Assembly (NCBI GenBank): GCA_037501455.1
Contig: CM074856.1
Coordinates: 93,136,001 to 93,200,000 of the forward strand
Length of the DNA stretch: 64,000 bases
From: Lantana camara
Taxonomy: Eukaryota; Streptophyta; Magnoliopsida; Lamiales; Verbenaceae
Direction of reading: 5' to 3'
This document shows positions 34,587 through 46,066 of this stretch, in pieces. The position numbers and the translations under genes are program-made. Position 1 is the stretch's first letter. Each line of letters begins with the position of its first letter. The notes beneath the pieces are model-generated. The model did not search any database, was not told the DNA's origin, and saw nothing but the letters and a program-made list of their open reading frames with translations.

Positions 34587-36880
34587 TGTTGGTGTTGCGG
34601 CGGGCCCGAAGCAGAGTGACGGTACAGCGGAATATTTCAAAAAATTTTGCCATAACCTCGTTATCAAATTATTTCAAAAATATTTTAATAAAGCAGCGGA
34701 ACAAATCGGGCAGCATAACTCTAATATATACAGGCATCGATAACATAATTTTAAATCATCTAGCATATGATCACAATATGCAAATAATAATTTGGGCAGC
34801 ACAACGGTATTACCGTACTGCAAATTTGGCTATCAACGGCACTTTTCCAGCACCTCGATATTTTCTCATGAAACCGGCAGAGCTTCCCCGCAATATCCCC
34901 GATTAAGAAATTGGAGTGTGGGCTCCGGCAGTATTTCGCTAAATACTTTGAGAAAATATTTTTCAGAAAAACCCTTTTTTTCTAAAACCTGAAAATCCCT
35001 ATTTTCTAATAATTAAGTGGATTATATATTAATTATATAACCACCTAATTAAGTAATTAATTAATCCTTAATAAAGAATTAATTAATGTAGAGAGAGAGA
35101 GAGTGTCGTATGGCTATGAAATGGCTGCCAATATTCTGAAATTGATTGCCAAAACTGATTATGAAATGAAGAACAAAAAACCTCTATTTATAGCCTTGGA
35201 AATGGGATATCATCGCCATTTTCGCATTTCATGCCGTAGCTCCCAAGTCCGGACAGCCAATCAGAGCACGCCGGAGTGGAGTACACTCCAAGCTGGTCAC
35301 GGCGGTGCAAAGCACGCGCCAAACAGAGGCCACACGCTCCCGCACGCGCCGCCCGTGCGGCGGCTGTGTCTTGGCGCGTGTGAGGGGCACCCCTGCGTGA
35401 GCAACTGCCACGTGGCCGGTTCGACCGGCAGTCCAACTCTTGGACCGGTTCAAGAGTGAACCGGTCGGTTCAACTCGGTCTGGCCCCCCGTGGACACGTG
35501 TCGGATTCCCATTCGTCCACGTGTCCAAATCCCATTCGTCCAGGTGTCCGGGTCGGTCAAACCATGACCGACCCTGTCCGGACCCTAACCGATGACCCAC
35601 TTCCACGACCCGTTGACTTTTCAGTCAACACAATCTGGGCCGTTGACATGCGCTGACGTGGCATGATCCTGGTCATCCACGTGTCGCACACGGTGGCGCC
35701 CAGTCAGCGCCACTTGGCGTTGACCCGCCACGTCAGCAAAAAAACCTTTTTCTTTTTCTTTTTTTTTTTTTTTCGAAAAAATTTTATTTTCTCCAAAATA
35801 AAATTTCGTGCATTTCCAACTCTTTGGAATTTAATTTATTTTCTCAAAATAAATTCCTTGGCCATTTTCAAACACTTTAAAAAATCATTTCTCTCTCTCG
35901 TTTTAATATTTTCTCTTTGATCTTCGTTGGGGCTTGCGGGGGGACCTGTAGGACTAATTAATCTTAGCTCCAAACGGGTCAATCTATTATCATCCCATGA
36001 CAATAATTGATTACCGTTTAACAATATTTAATTCCACTAAATAAATATTATTGAACTCTAAAATTAATTAAATTATTCACGAATTTCTCGATCTAGAATA
36101 ATTTTACATTTTACTCCTCTGTACAGATATCCATGAAAAATAAATCAATACTACTATCATTTATTTTTCACTTTAAATCTGAAATTTCTAGATTCGCCTT
36201 AAGTCCAAATTCTCTGTATGTGAAACACATTCAATATACAACTTCGGTGACGAACACACGAAGTACTTTGGCCAAAGTTTTAATTCGAACTTTTTGCAAA
36301 TCTATTTCAGGGGTATCTTTAAACCTTCCAGCAAGGCTACAGATTCCTTGATCAATATTTCTCTCTAGCACATTTCATGCAATCACCGAACGTACAAAGT
36401 ATTTTGGCCACCCGTTACCGAGACCTCACTTCTGAGTACATCACAGTGATTAACACTACATGCCTAAAGTCGAAATACTATCCGGATTAAGAGTCTAATG
36501 CTTCCGAGATTTTGTTCATTTTAGATAGCAGTATAAAATGAACAATCTCAGTGGTCCAGTTCGATGTTTCCAATCTCATTGAAAATCATCAATGTGTTAT
36601 AATTGGAAACTCCATTTCCCTATGACGAAAGACTAATCATCTTATATAACACATTATAGTCTTGATAAGAACATTTTCTTATCATACTGACTAGAACTTT
36701 AATGACACGTGACTTCTGGTATTTAAAGTCTTTTCCTATGAAACACATTTCATATAAAAATACCATCACACGTCATTAATTATTAAATTTTGTAAAATAC
36801 TCATAACTTGCTTTAATTTCAGTTTTATTAATCCAAAATATTTACAATATAATTGGATTTTCAGGGCATTAATCCCAACA
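34587..36880 (-). repeat. Copia-2 middle LTR
   Basis: 2294 bp with TGTTGG and CCAACA ends, matching 41974-44257. Indels against the other LTR include about 36 bp near 34840. TATAAATAGAGG lies at 35185-35192 on the minus strand. Confidence 0.95.
35185..35192 (-). promoter_or_regulatory. TATA box, copia-2 middle LTR
   Basis: The minus strand reads TATAAATAGAGG. CACGTG cores lie upstream at 35409, 35495, 35519 and 35679. Confidence 0.6.
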
Positions 36881-36893
36881 ATCTCCCACTTGC
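36881..36893 (-). other. Polypurine tract, copia-2
   Basis: The minus strand reads CAAGTGGGAGAT next to the LTR start TGTTGGG. Confidence 0.8.
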
Positions 36894-36894
36894 C

Positions 36895-39800
36895 CTAAAT
36901 CCAATTGGCTACATATCTAAGACCCATCCCTTCTACATGAGTGTCAAAACTCTTTTGCGCCAAAGTTTTAGTGAAGGGATCTGCTAGATTATTTACTGAG
37001 CCAATTTTCACCACTGCCACTTCTCCACATTCCACATAATCACATATAATGTGAAACTTCCTCTCGATGTGCTTGGCACGTTTATGACTTCGAGGTTCCT
37101 TGGAGTTGGCCACCGCTCCAGCATTGTCACAGTACAATTTGATCGGCGTAAGTCCGTCCTTGACGACTTCTAGATCCATTAGGAAATTTCGGAACCAATA
37201 CGCTTCTTTAGCTGCTTCCGAAGCTGCCACGTATTCTGCTTCCATGGTGGAGTCAGCAATGCAAGATTGCTTAATGCTCCTCCAACTTACGGCTGCTCCT
37301 CCTAGAGTAAACACGTATCCATACGTAGAACGCCTTGAATCTAAATTGGATTGAAAATCCGAATCTGTGTACCCTATAGGAATGAGCTCATCACTGCGAT
37401 AGACAAGCATATAATCCCTAGTCCTTCTCAAGTACTTCAATATATGCTTTACAACTATCCAGTGTTGGGGTCCAGGGTTTGACTGATATCTGCTGACTAG
37501 ACCTACAGCATAACAGATATCTGGCCTTGTACATAACATGTCATGCATGAGGCTTCCGACTGTCGAAGCGTACGGAACATCTTTCATTTCTTCTGTCTCT
37601 TCTGGGTTCTTAGGACACTGATCCCGACACAGATGAACTCCATGTCTGAAAGGTAATGAACCTTTCTTGGAATTCGCCATATTATATCTTGCCAGCATCT
37701 TATCTATATATGCTGCTTGTGATAAACCAATCATCTTATTCTTACGATCACGACAAAGTCTGATCCCTGGAATATAACTGGCTTCACCTAGGTCTTTCAT
37801 GTCAAACTGGTTTGACAACCAAATCTTAACTGCTGACAATATTCCTGTGTCATTCCCAATGAGCAGAATGTCGTCAACATATAGAACTAAAAATGTTACA
37901 ACACTATCATGATGTCTCTTGTACACACATAGTTCATCAGGCAATTGCATAAATCCAAAGGATTTAATTGCCTCATTAAATCTGATGTTCCATGATCTAG
38001 ACTCTTGCTTAAGACCATAAATTGATCTATCAAGCTTGCATACCATATACTCCTGATTTCTGGCAATAAAGCCTTCAGGTTGAGCCATATATATTTCTTC
38101 TTGAAGGTGCCCGTTCAAGAAGGCAGTCTTTACATCCATTTGCCAAATCTCATAATCATAATGAGCAGCAATGGATAGGAGAATTCTTATGGACTTAAGC
38201 ATTGCTACAGGCGAGAAGGTTTCGTCATAATCGTTACATTCTTTCTGGGTATAACCCTTTGCCACAAGCCTTGCTTTAAAGGTCTTAACCTTTCCATCCA
38301 CTCCCTTTTTTCTCTTGTAGACCCATTTGCGTCCAATAGGTTTAATGCCCTCAGGCGCCTCTATAAGTTCCCAGACTTTATTTGAATACATTGAATCTAA
38401 TTCAGATTCCATGGCTCTGACCCAACGGTCAGCGTCTATATCCTTTATGGCTTCATCATATGTGACAGGATCAGATACGTTAGATTCAACCACTTGGGTT
38501 AATCCTAGGTATCTGTCAGGTGTCCTGACAATCCTCCCACTACGACGAGGCTGTTGTGTACTCATTCCTACATCATATGTTGTATCTGGTACATCATATG
38601 TATCTAACACATTTTCAGTTACTACGGGTTCTTGGAATTCAGAATCTGATGTTGTCATTTCTTCTAACACAATTTTGCTTCTACCTTTGTGGTCATTTAC
38701 GAAATCATCTTCAAGATATTTGGCATTAGTGCTCACAAATACTTTGTGATCGCTCGGATCGTAAAATGTACCACCTCTTGTTCCTTTAGGATAACCTATG
38801 AACAAGCAAACCTCTGTTCTTGATTCCAACTTGTCAGGATCCTTCCTTAACACATGAGCTGGGGTTCCCCATATCCGAAGATAGGAGACACTGGGCTTTC
38901 ACCCTCGCCACAGTTCCATTGGTGTTTTAGGAACCGACTTGGATGGAACAAGGTTTAATATGTGTGCCACCGTTTCGAGTGCAAAGCCCCAAAACGAACT
39001 TGGTAGGGTAGCATGACTCATCAGAGATCTTACCATTTCCATCAGAGTTCTATTTCTCCTTTCTGCAACACCGTTCTGCTGGGGTGTACCCGATGCAGAT
39101 AATTGAGATCTAATCCCATTTGCAGTGAGAAATTCTAGAAACTCTGTAGACAGATACTCACCACCACGATCTGATCGAAGTGCCTTGATACGTTTTCCAG
39201 TTTGATTTTCAACTTCAGCCTTGAATTCTTTGAACTTTTCAAAAGATTCAGACTTATATCTTATCAAATAAACGTATCCGTATCTGGAGTTATCATCTGT
39301 AAAAGTGATGAAATACTCAAAACCTCATCTTGCTTGAATACTCATAGGACCACACACATCCGTATGAATTAATTCAAGCAATCCTGTGGCTCGATTACCT
39401 TTAGATTTAAAAGATCTCTTGGTCATTTTACCTTCCAAGCAGGATTCACAGACTGGTAGTTCTGTTAAGTCCAAGGGACTCAACAATTCGTCTGAAATTA
39501 GTGTTTAGATCCTTTTTGGATTAATATGACCAAGACGTAAATGCCACTTGTACGCCTCATTAGGTATAGGAGTTTTTCTTTTGGATGGTAAGTCAAGCGT
39601 AGTAGTGTTAAGTTCGGAATTAGGGTTTTTATCGGGGTATAACAAGAAAAGACCATCTTTTACCGTGCCAGTGCAAATAAACCTTTTATTTTGCTTAATG
39701 GTAAAATTTTGTTCAAAACAAACACTGAAACCATTATTTATTAAACAACTCACAGAAATCAGATTTCTGCAAACACACGGTATATACAGAATGTCTTTTA

Positions 39801-40848
39801 GTACCAAAACCCTATCACCAAAATACAAATTTACAGTCCCTACTGCTAATACAGATATACTTGTATTATCCCCGAGCAGTAGCTGCATCTCGCCATCTTC
39901 AAGCTTTCTGGTTAGCTTGAACCCCTGCAACGAATTGCAAATATGATTAGTTGAACCCGAGTCCACACACCAGGAATCTGGTGGACTTCCAACTAAACAT
40001 AATTCAATTAAACAAGATATCGATATACCTTGTCCAGATGGCTTAGCAGGAAGACTTGCTAAGTATTTTGGACAATTCCTCTTCCAGTGCCCATTTTCAC
40101 CGCAGTGGAAACATTTTCCCTTGCTGGGTTTGGCTTTCTTCTTTTGAACCTTTTTATTGGGATTAAGAACTTTTCCTTTTCCCTTTTTCCACTTATTGGC
40201 TTTTGAAGCTGTGGAAGTCGATGCCTGGGCTAGGAGAATAGTTCCCTTAGCTTTCATTACTCCCTCTGCCACTTTAAGTTCGTTCATTAATTCCGGTAGA
40301 GAAAAATCCAATTTGTTCATAGAATAATTTTGCCTGAATGTGTCGAACGACTTTGGCAGAGAGCATAGGATCATATCCTGTTTGCTGAGATCATCAAATT
40401 CAGCACCAAGGCTTTCAATTTCGTTCAGGCAAGCCATCATGTTCATAACATGATCCTGAACAGGTGATCCCTCAGACATCTTAGTAACTAACAGCCTCCG
40501 CATCAATTCGAGCCTCTTGGCTCGATTCTGCCGTCCAAACATTTGATGGAGATGATCCATCATGTTCCTAGCAGTTGGCATCTCATGCATTTGATGCTTG
40601 AGAACATTGGAGACAGATGCCAGGATATAAGACCAAGCCAAATCATTGGACTTGATCCAATTGGCATAAGCATTTCTCATATCCTGATTAGCTGTAGTTT
40701 CCGGTACCCCCGGACAAGGTTCAGTGAGCACTTGTTTCAGATTCTCGTGACCAAGCACGATGTCAAGATTCATTTTCCAGTCAGCATAGTTAGACCCTTC
40801 AAGCCTATTTTCCCTTAAGATCGATTGAAGCGGGCTAGCGGTCGTCAT
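36895..40848 (-). pseudogene. Copia-2 gag-protease-integrase-RT-RNase H polyprotein, three nonsense codons
   Basis: One frame of 1318 codons with three in-frame stops: codon 448 (39505-39507), codon 508 (39325-39327) and codon 650 (38899-38901). No frameshift is visible. Domains in order are gag core (1-240); CCHC knuckle CFHCGENGHWKRNC (246-259); protease CVDSGSTNHIC (DSG at 296-298); GAG-pre-integrase HLRLGH (436-441); integrase core with LRSDRGGEY and AERRNRT at DD35E spacing; reverse transcriptase with Asp in QMDVKTAFLNG and YVDD; RNase H with YTDSDF, STMEAEY and LYCDNAGAV. SLMHDMLCTRPD has an unusual residue pair. The length is normal for Ty1/copia. It cannot be translated whole without readthrough. 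Confidence 0.95.
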
Positions 40849-41959
40849 TGCTTAAAACTGAAATATTTTAAAATAGTGCAAGTTATGATTCTGTACTTTA
40901 CTTCTTTTGTGTCTAACCAATAAATGAAATCCACGTAAGCATTTTTGGTTTACACAATGGTGACTTATCTAACCGCAGTTGACTCCCAGGAAGCGAGGTC
41001 GAAAACTACTTAGAAAAGCAAGAATTAATCTTAATTAACATACCATCTAGGTAACTCTTACCAAACTATGTTAATCCACCACGTTAAACTTTGGCCTCTA
41101 AGTGAATGTAACATAGCTCCGAAGGGAGGTTAATACATCACTTAGTCAACCGTACACCATTACCTAGAAATTCGTACGAGTAGATCAGACACTCCACGGA
41201 GGCGTGGTCGAGCTGACTTTTCCCGTATTTCATTCTATCCGTAGAAGCCTAATATTGTATACCGCGAATACATACCCGCCGAAGGGCGTAGTATATATCC
41301 ACTATACTATAGACGGGTAATGGAGGCCGTGAGACTCCAACTCTTTTCATCTCGCTCCCACTTGAATTTTATAGAATTTGTGGATTATCTTTGATTATTA
41401 AATAATCACTTTTGGCGTCTTATTAATTTTGGAAGTAATTAATCTAATTAATATGCTCCCACTAGGATTATTAAATAATCCTAATAATATTTTAAGGCTT
41501 TAATAACTCTTTATTAATTTAAGCCAAAAAATATTAATCCAATTATGCATCGTATTTAATATCTATTAAACATTATTTATCTAATCACATTAAATAAATC
41601 ATGCATAATTAAAGCAGCATAATATCACATATTATCATGCCATTTTAAAATTAAAAGCATGCTCGCAAATAATTATCACATAATTATCACGCTTTAAATT
41701 TTTAATGGCCCCTTAAATAAATATGTTTTAAATTATCACATAATTTAAATCATATTTACTGATTCGGTAATTAACCAGGAAGATTATTGAAATCAATTCC
41801 CAGAAAATTACCATTCCACGCAAATTCCCAGAAACACTGGAGGGGTCACAACGGTCCCACTTAAAACCCAGCCTTCTTAGACAGAATTTACGTGCACAGT
41901 ATCAGATTTAAAATTATGCATCTTATGCTTTATCAATGCGAGTATATAATCAGAGTCCA
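40849..41959 (-). other. Copia-2 untranslated leader
   Basis: About 1.1 kb between primer site and gag ATG, AT-rich, holding four GC hairpins (40981-41000, 41117-41129, 41191-41208, 41275-41288) of CTCC(N)GGAG or CGCC(N)GGCG type. No coding is evident. Confidence 0.75.
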
Positions 41960-41971
41960 GCTCTGATACCA
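41960..41971 (-). other. Primer binding site, copia-2 first unit
   Basis: The minus strand reads TGGTATCAGAGC. Confidence 0.95.
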
Positions 41972-41973
41972 GT

Positions 41974-44257
41974 TGTTGGTGTTGCGGCGGGCCCGAAGCA
42001 GAGTGACGGTACAGCGGAATATTTCAAAAAATTTCGCCATAACCTCGTTATCAAAATATTTCAAAAATATTTTAATAAAGCAGCGGAACAAATCGGGCAG
42101 CATAACTCTAATATATACAGGCATCGATAACATAATTTTAAATCATCTAGCATATGATCACAATATGCAAATAATAATTTGGGCAGCACAACGGTATTAC
42201 CGTACTGCAAATTTGGCTATCAACGGTAAACCGGTAGAGCTTCCCCGCAATATCCCTGATTAAGAAATTGGAGTGTGGGCTCCTGCAGTATTTCTCTAAA
42301 TACTTTGAGTAAATATTTTTCAGAAAAACCCTTTTTTTCTAAAACCTGAAAATCCCTATTTTCTAATAATTAAGTGGATTATATATTAATTATATAACCA
42401 CCTAATTAAGTAATTAATTAATCCTTAATAAAGAATTAATTAATGTAGAGAGAGAGAGTGTCGTATGGCTATGAAATGGCTGCCAATATTCTGAAATTGA
42501 TTGCCAAAACTGATTATGAAATGAAGAACAAAAAACCCTCTATTTATAGCCTTGGAAATGGGACATCATCGCCATTTTCGCATTTCATGCCGTAGCTCCC
42601 AAGGCCGGACAGCCAATCAGAGCACGCCGGAGTGGAGTACACTCCAAGCTGGTCACAGCGGTGTAAAGCACGTGCCAAACGGAGGCCACATGCGCCCGCA
42701 CGCGCCGCCCGTGTGGCGGCTGTGTGCTTGGCGCGTGTGAGGGGCACGCCTGCGTAAGCAGCTGCCACGTGGCCGGTCCGATCCGGTCCGACAGGCGGTC
42801 CAACTCTTGGACCGGTTCAAGAGTGAACCGGTCGGTTCAACTCGGTCTGGCCCCCGTAGACACGTGTCGGATTCCCATTTGTCCACGTGTCCAAATCCCA
42901 TTCGTCCACGTGTTCGGGTCGGTCAAACCATGACCGACCCTGTCCGGACCCTAACCGATGACCCACTTCCACGACCCGTTGACTTTTCAGTCAACACAAT
43001 CTGGGCCGTTGACATGCGCTGACGTGGCGCGATCCTGGTCATCCACGCGTCGCACACGGTGGCGCCCAGTCAGCGCCACTTGGTGTTGACCCGCGGACGT
43101 GGCGTGCCACGTCAGCAGAAAAACCTTTTTCTTTTTCTTTTTTTTTTTTTCGAAAAAATTTTATTTTCTCCAAAATAAAATTTCGTGCATTTCCAACTCT
43201 TTGGAATTTGATTTATTTTCTCAAAATAAATTCCTTGGCCATTTTCAAACACTTTGAAAAATCATTTCTCTCTCTCGTTTTAATATTTTCTCTTTGATCT
43301 TCGTTGGGGCTTGCGGGGGGACCTGCAGGACTAATTAATCTTAGCTCCGAACGGGTCAATCTATTATCATCCCATGACAATAATTGATTACCGTTTAACA
43401 ATATTTAATTCCACTAAATAAATATTGCTGAACTCTAAAATTAATTAAATTATTCACGAATTTCTCGATCTAGAATAATTTTACATTTTACTCCTCTGTA
43501 CATATATCCATGAAAAATAAATCAATACTACTATCATTTATTTTTCAGTTTAAATCTGAAATTTCTTGATTCGCCTTAAGTCCAAATTCTCTGTATGTGA
43601 AACACATTCAACATACAACTTCGGTGACGAACACACGAAGTACTTTGGCCAAAGTTTTAATTCGAACTTTTTGCAAATCTATTTCAGGGGTATCTTTAAA
43701 CCTTCCAGCAAGGCTACAGATTCCTTGATCAATATTTCTCTCTAGCACATTTCATGCAATCACCGAACGTACAAAGTATTTTGGCCACCCGTTACCAAGA
43801 CCTCACTTCTGAGTACATCACAGTGATTAACACTACATGCCTAAAGTCATAATACTATCAGGATTAAGAGTCTAATGCTTCCGAGATTTTGTTCATTTTA
43901 GATAGCAGTATAAAATGAACAATCTCAGTGGTCCAGTTCGATGTTTCCAATCTCATTGAAAATCATCAATGTGTTATAATTGAAAACTCCATTTCCCTAT
44001 GACGAAAGACTAATCATCTTATATAACGCATTATAGTCTTGATAAGAACATTTTCTTATCATACTGACTAAAACTTTAATGACACGTGACTTCTGGTATT
44101 TAAAGTCTTTTCCTATGAAACACATTTCATATAAAAGTACCATCATACGTCATTAATTATTAAATTTTGTAAAATACTCATAACTTGCTTTAATTTCAGT
44201 TTTATTAATCCAAAATATTTACAATATAATTGGATTTTCAGGGCATTAATCCCAACA
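41974..44257 (-). repeat. Copia-2 5' LTR
   Basis: 2284 bp matching the middle LTR. Its outer end ATCCCAACA joins truncated element C LTR directly. A TATA box lies at 42541-42548 on the minus strand. Confidence 0.95.
42541..42548 (-). promoter_or_regulatory. TATA box of the copia-2 5' LTR
   Basis: The minus strand reads TATAAATAGAGG. A GC-rich block with several CACGTG cores lies a few hundred bases upstream. Confidence 0.6.
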
Positions 44258-44433
44258 GTGCATTGTATCCATTTGCATTCTTATGCATCGCCGTGCGTCT
44301 AATTGGTTCTTGGTCGAGTCTAAGTCATAAGTTTGTGTTTATTTGTCTCAGATTTGGGTTCGAGAGGTGTTGGATCCACCATTTAACTTCTTCTTGGTCG
44401 GCAACGCTCTTTCGGGAGCACTTTTGGTAAAAG

Positions 44434-45364
44434 GTGAGGTTTAGGACCTTTTGTATTACCTAAGCCACCTATGGCCTAAATGTGATGATTTTCTCACCCG
44501 CATGCGGATATAATATATATCAACATATTAGATACGTGCTTTATGATATGTTTATGATTTTATCTTACGATTAAAATGTTTTGAAATATATGTACGAGCA
44601 TATCTGAGCTTGAAAATGTTTTACAACGAGGCTACGCTCCAAACCGTGTGTATTCAAGCTAGCTACGGATTAGGATGACACGGAGAGGTACGTCTATAGC
44701 ATATGCCGAGTTGCAAGGTAAGGTATGCTTCTATAAGGTACGTAAGTCTATAATGTTAATGTTTCGTATTGAGCGAGAACGTAATAGTAATGCAATGTAA
44801 TGGTAACGATGGGCCCCGGAGTTATAGTTAAGGGAGACCCGGGAAGGCCATGGGGTCGCCGGTTATGACCCCTGTACACTTCTCCACAGTTAGTTCGGAT
44901 TACTCCTGAACTCGCCAGGAGGTTTGGTGGGGGATAGATATCCGAAGGGTTGAGAAGCTTGCACTCCCCTCGACTGTAATGGATGGTTAAGGTCGCGCAA
45001 CCCTTCCATCACCAGAGAAGGAGGTTAATTTGTAAGTTTTTTATACGTTTGATTTTATTTGCTTGTGTGATTAGTCGGACTAGGTGCTCGTACTCGTCGA
45101 GCTTTTGTACGATATGTTGATTATGGAATGGGATAGGAGCTTTCCTTTATGTTTTAATGCGAGTACATTAAGTTGTCATGTTTCGTTAAGTGTAAGTATG
45201 AATTTATTTGGAAAAATGACTTTAGTATGAAAAACCCTATCCCGGTTCATAGTCTTTGGTGTACTACGTGCTTTGCTCAATATATATATACGTGTGTGGG
45301 TGTACGTTAGCCCCCTCACTCAGTCGGTGGACTGACCCTCTCCTTTCAACTTTTCAGATTACAG
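44434..45364 (+). other. Putative intron inside the element C LTR
   Basis: The donor is AG|GTGAGG. The acceptor is ATTACAG|G (an alternative TTTTCAG is seven bases earlier), preceded by GGACTGAC and pyrimidines and followed by CTAGGCGG, as in the other LTRs. Confidence 0.5.
44852..44872 (+). other. Conserved LTR hairpin, element C
   Basis: GGGGTCG pairs with TGACCCC around CCGGTTA. The D version is fully paired, GGGGTCG with CGACCCC. Confidence 0.55.
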
Positions 45365-45799
45365 GTTTTGGGTCGTGCTAGGCGGAGTCGTGAGTCGGTC
45401 CAGTTTTAGTCCCCTAGCTTGAGTTGCATTATCAATTGCATTCAGTCACATTATGTATATGATTCGATTTGATCATTGGAGTATGTATATATTATGCATT
45501 CATTAATGATTTATGTATACATCTTATGAACTTTGGTTGTGTATATTTATTCGGGACAGGTTTCTAGGGCTAGTTGAACCCGTTTTGTGGATTTTTCTTC
45601 TTGGATGTTATTATATGCTTCCGCTTTCTTTTGTTTTGCGCGCTTTGGTCCTGTCTTAGCTCCGCCTGGCTTAGCGAGTGTGTGTAGGTTCTCGTTCGCT
45701 TAGTCTTGGGCTCATGTATGGATTTCTATTTCATATGTGGGTTCGGGACTAGGTGCGGGGGATGTGTTGACTCGCTGCTCTGGGCGCTATATCTTAAAG

Positions 45800-45810
45800 T
45801 GGTATCAGAG
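45800..45810 (+). other. Primer binding site, element C
   Basis: TGGTATCAGAG matches the initiator-Met site; the next base is T instead of C. Confidence 0.9.
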
Positions 45811-45859
45811 TTCCAGGTTGCAAAACCGGAGTTCTTGTGTCGTGTTGTGTCAAGTATAG

Positions 45860-46065
45860 GTCGTACGGTATAGGAACAATGTGCTAATGTGTGCATTGCA
45901 TCAAGATATGTGAATTTTCTTGTATTATGTGTTTTACAATTGCTACTTTCTTTGATTAATTGATGTTGTTGCATATTTTAGGTACGCTGGTTATTTCATT
46001 TATGTGCCATAAACATACACTAACCGGCATGCATATATCTATATTGTGGTTGTTGAGAATTTCAG
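45860..46065 (+). other. Putative leader intron 1, element C
   Basis: The donor is AG|GTCGTACGG. The acceptor is TTTCAG|GATG, and the gag ATG is 46067-46069. CTAACCGGCATGCAT lies about 35 bases before the acceptor, and GTGTGCATTGCAT lies close to the donor. Confidence 0.55.
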
Positions 46066-46066
46066 G

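Larger units (their letters stand above)
32729..44257 (-). mobile_element. Copia-2: Ty1/copia tandem (LTR-body-LTR-partial body), 3'-truncated
   Basis: Read on the minus strand: LTR (41974-44257), leader, gag to RNase H (36895-40848), polypurine tract, LTR (34587-36880), then a second primer site, leader and gag truncated after about 243 residues at the junction with element A. The middle LTR serves as 3' LTR of one unit and 5' LTR of the next. No TSD can be read because the left end is lost. The right end abuts the truncated LTR of element C. Confidence 0.9.
44258..45791 (+). repeat. Element C 5' LTR remnant
   Basis: Only the 3' half is left. It aligns in order with D's LTR (inverted) and partly with A's, for example the shared CTAGCTACGGATTAGGATGA block. 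It ends GCGCTATA where ACA is expected. It contains an intron-like segment (44434-45364) and the conserved hairpin (44852-44872). Confidence 0.8.

Noticed and set aside
38327..38749. Plus-strand frames opposite copia-2 and copia-1 pol (for example 140 codons here, 138 codons at 11946-12362)
   Set aside because: They are antisense shadows of conserved pol sequence and have no recognisable domain.
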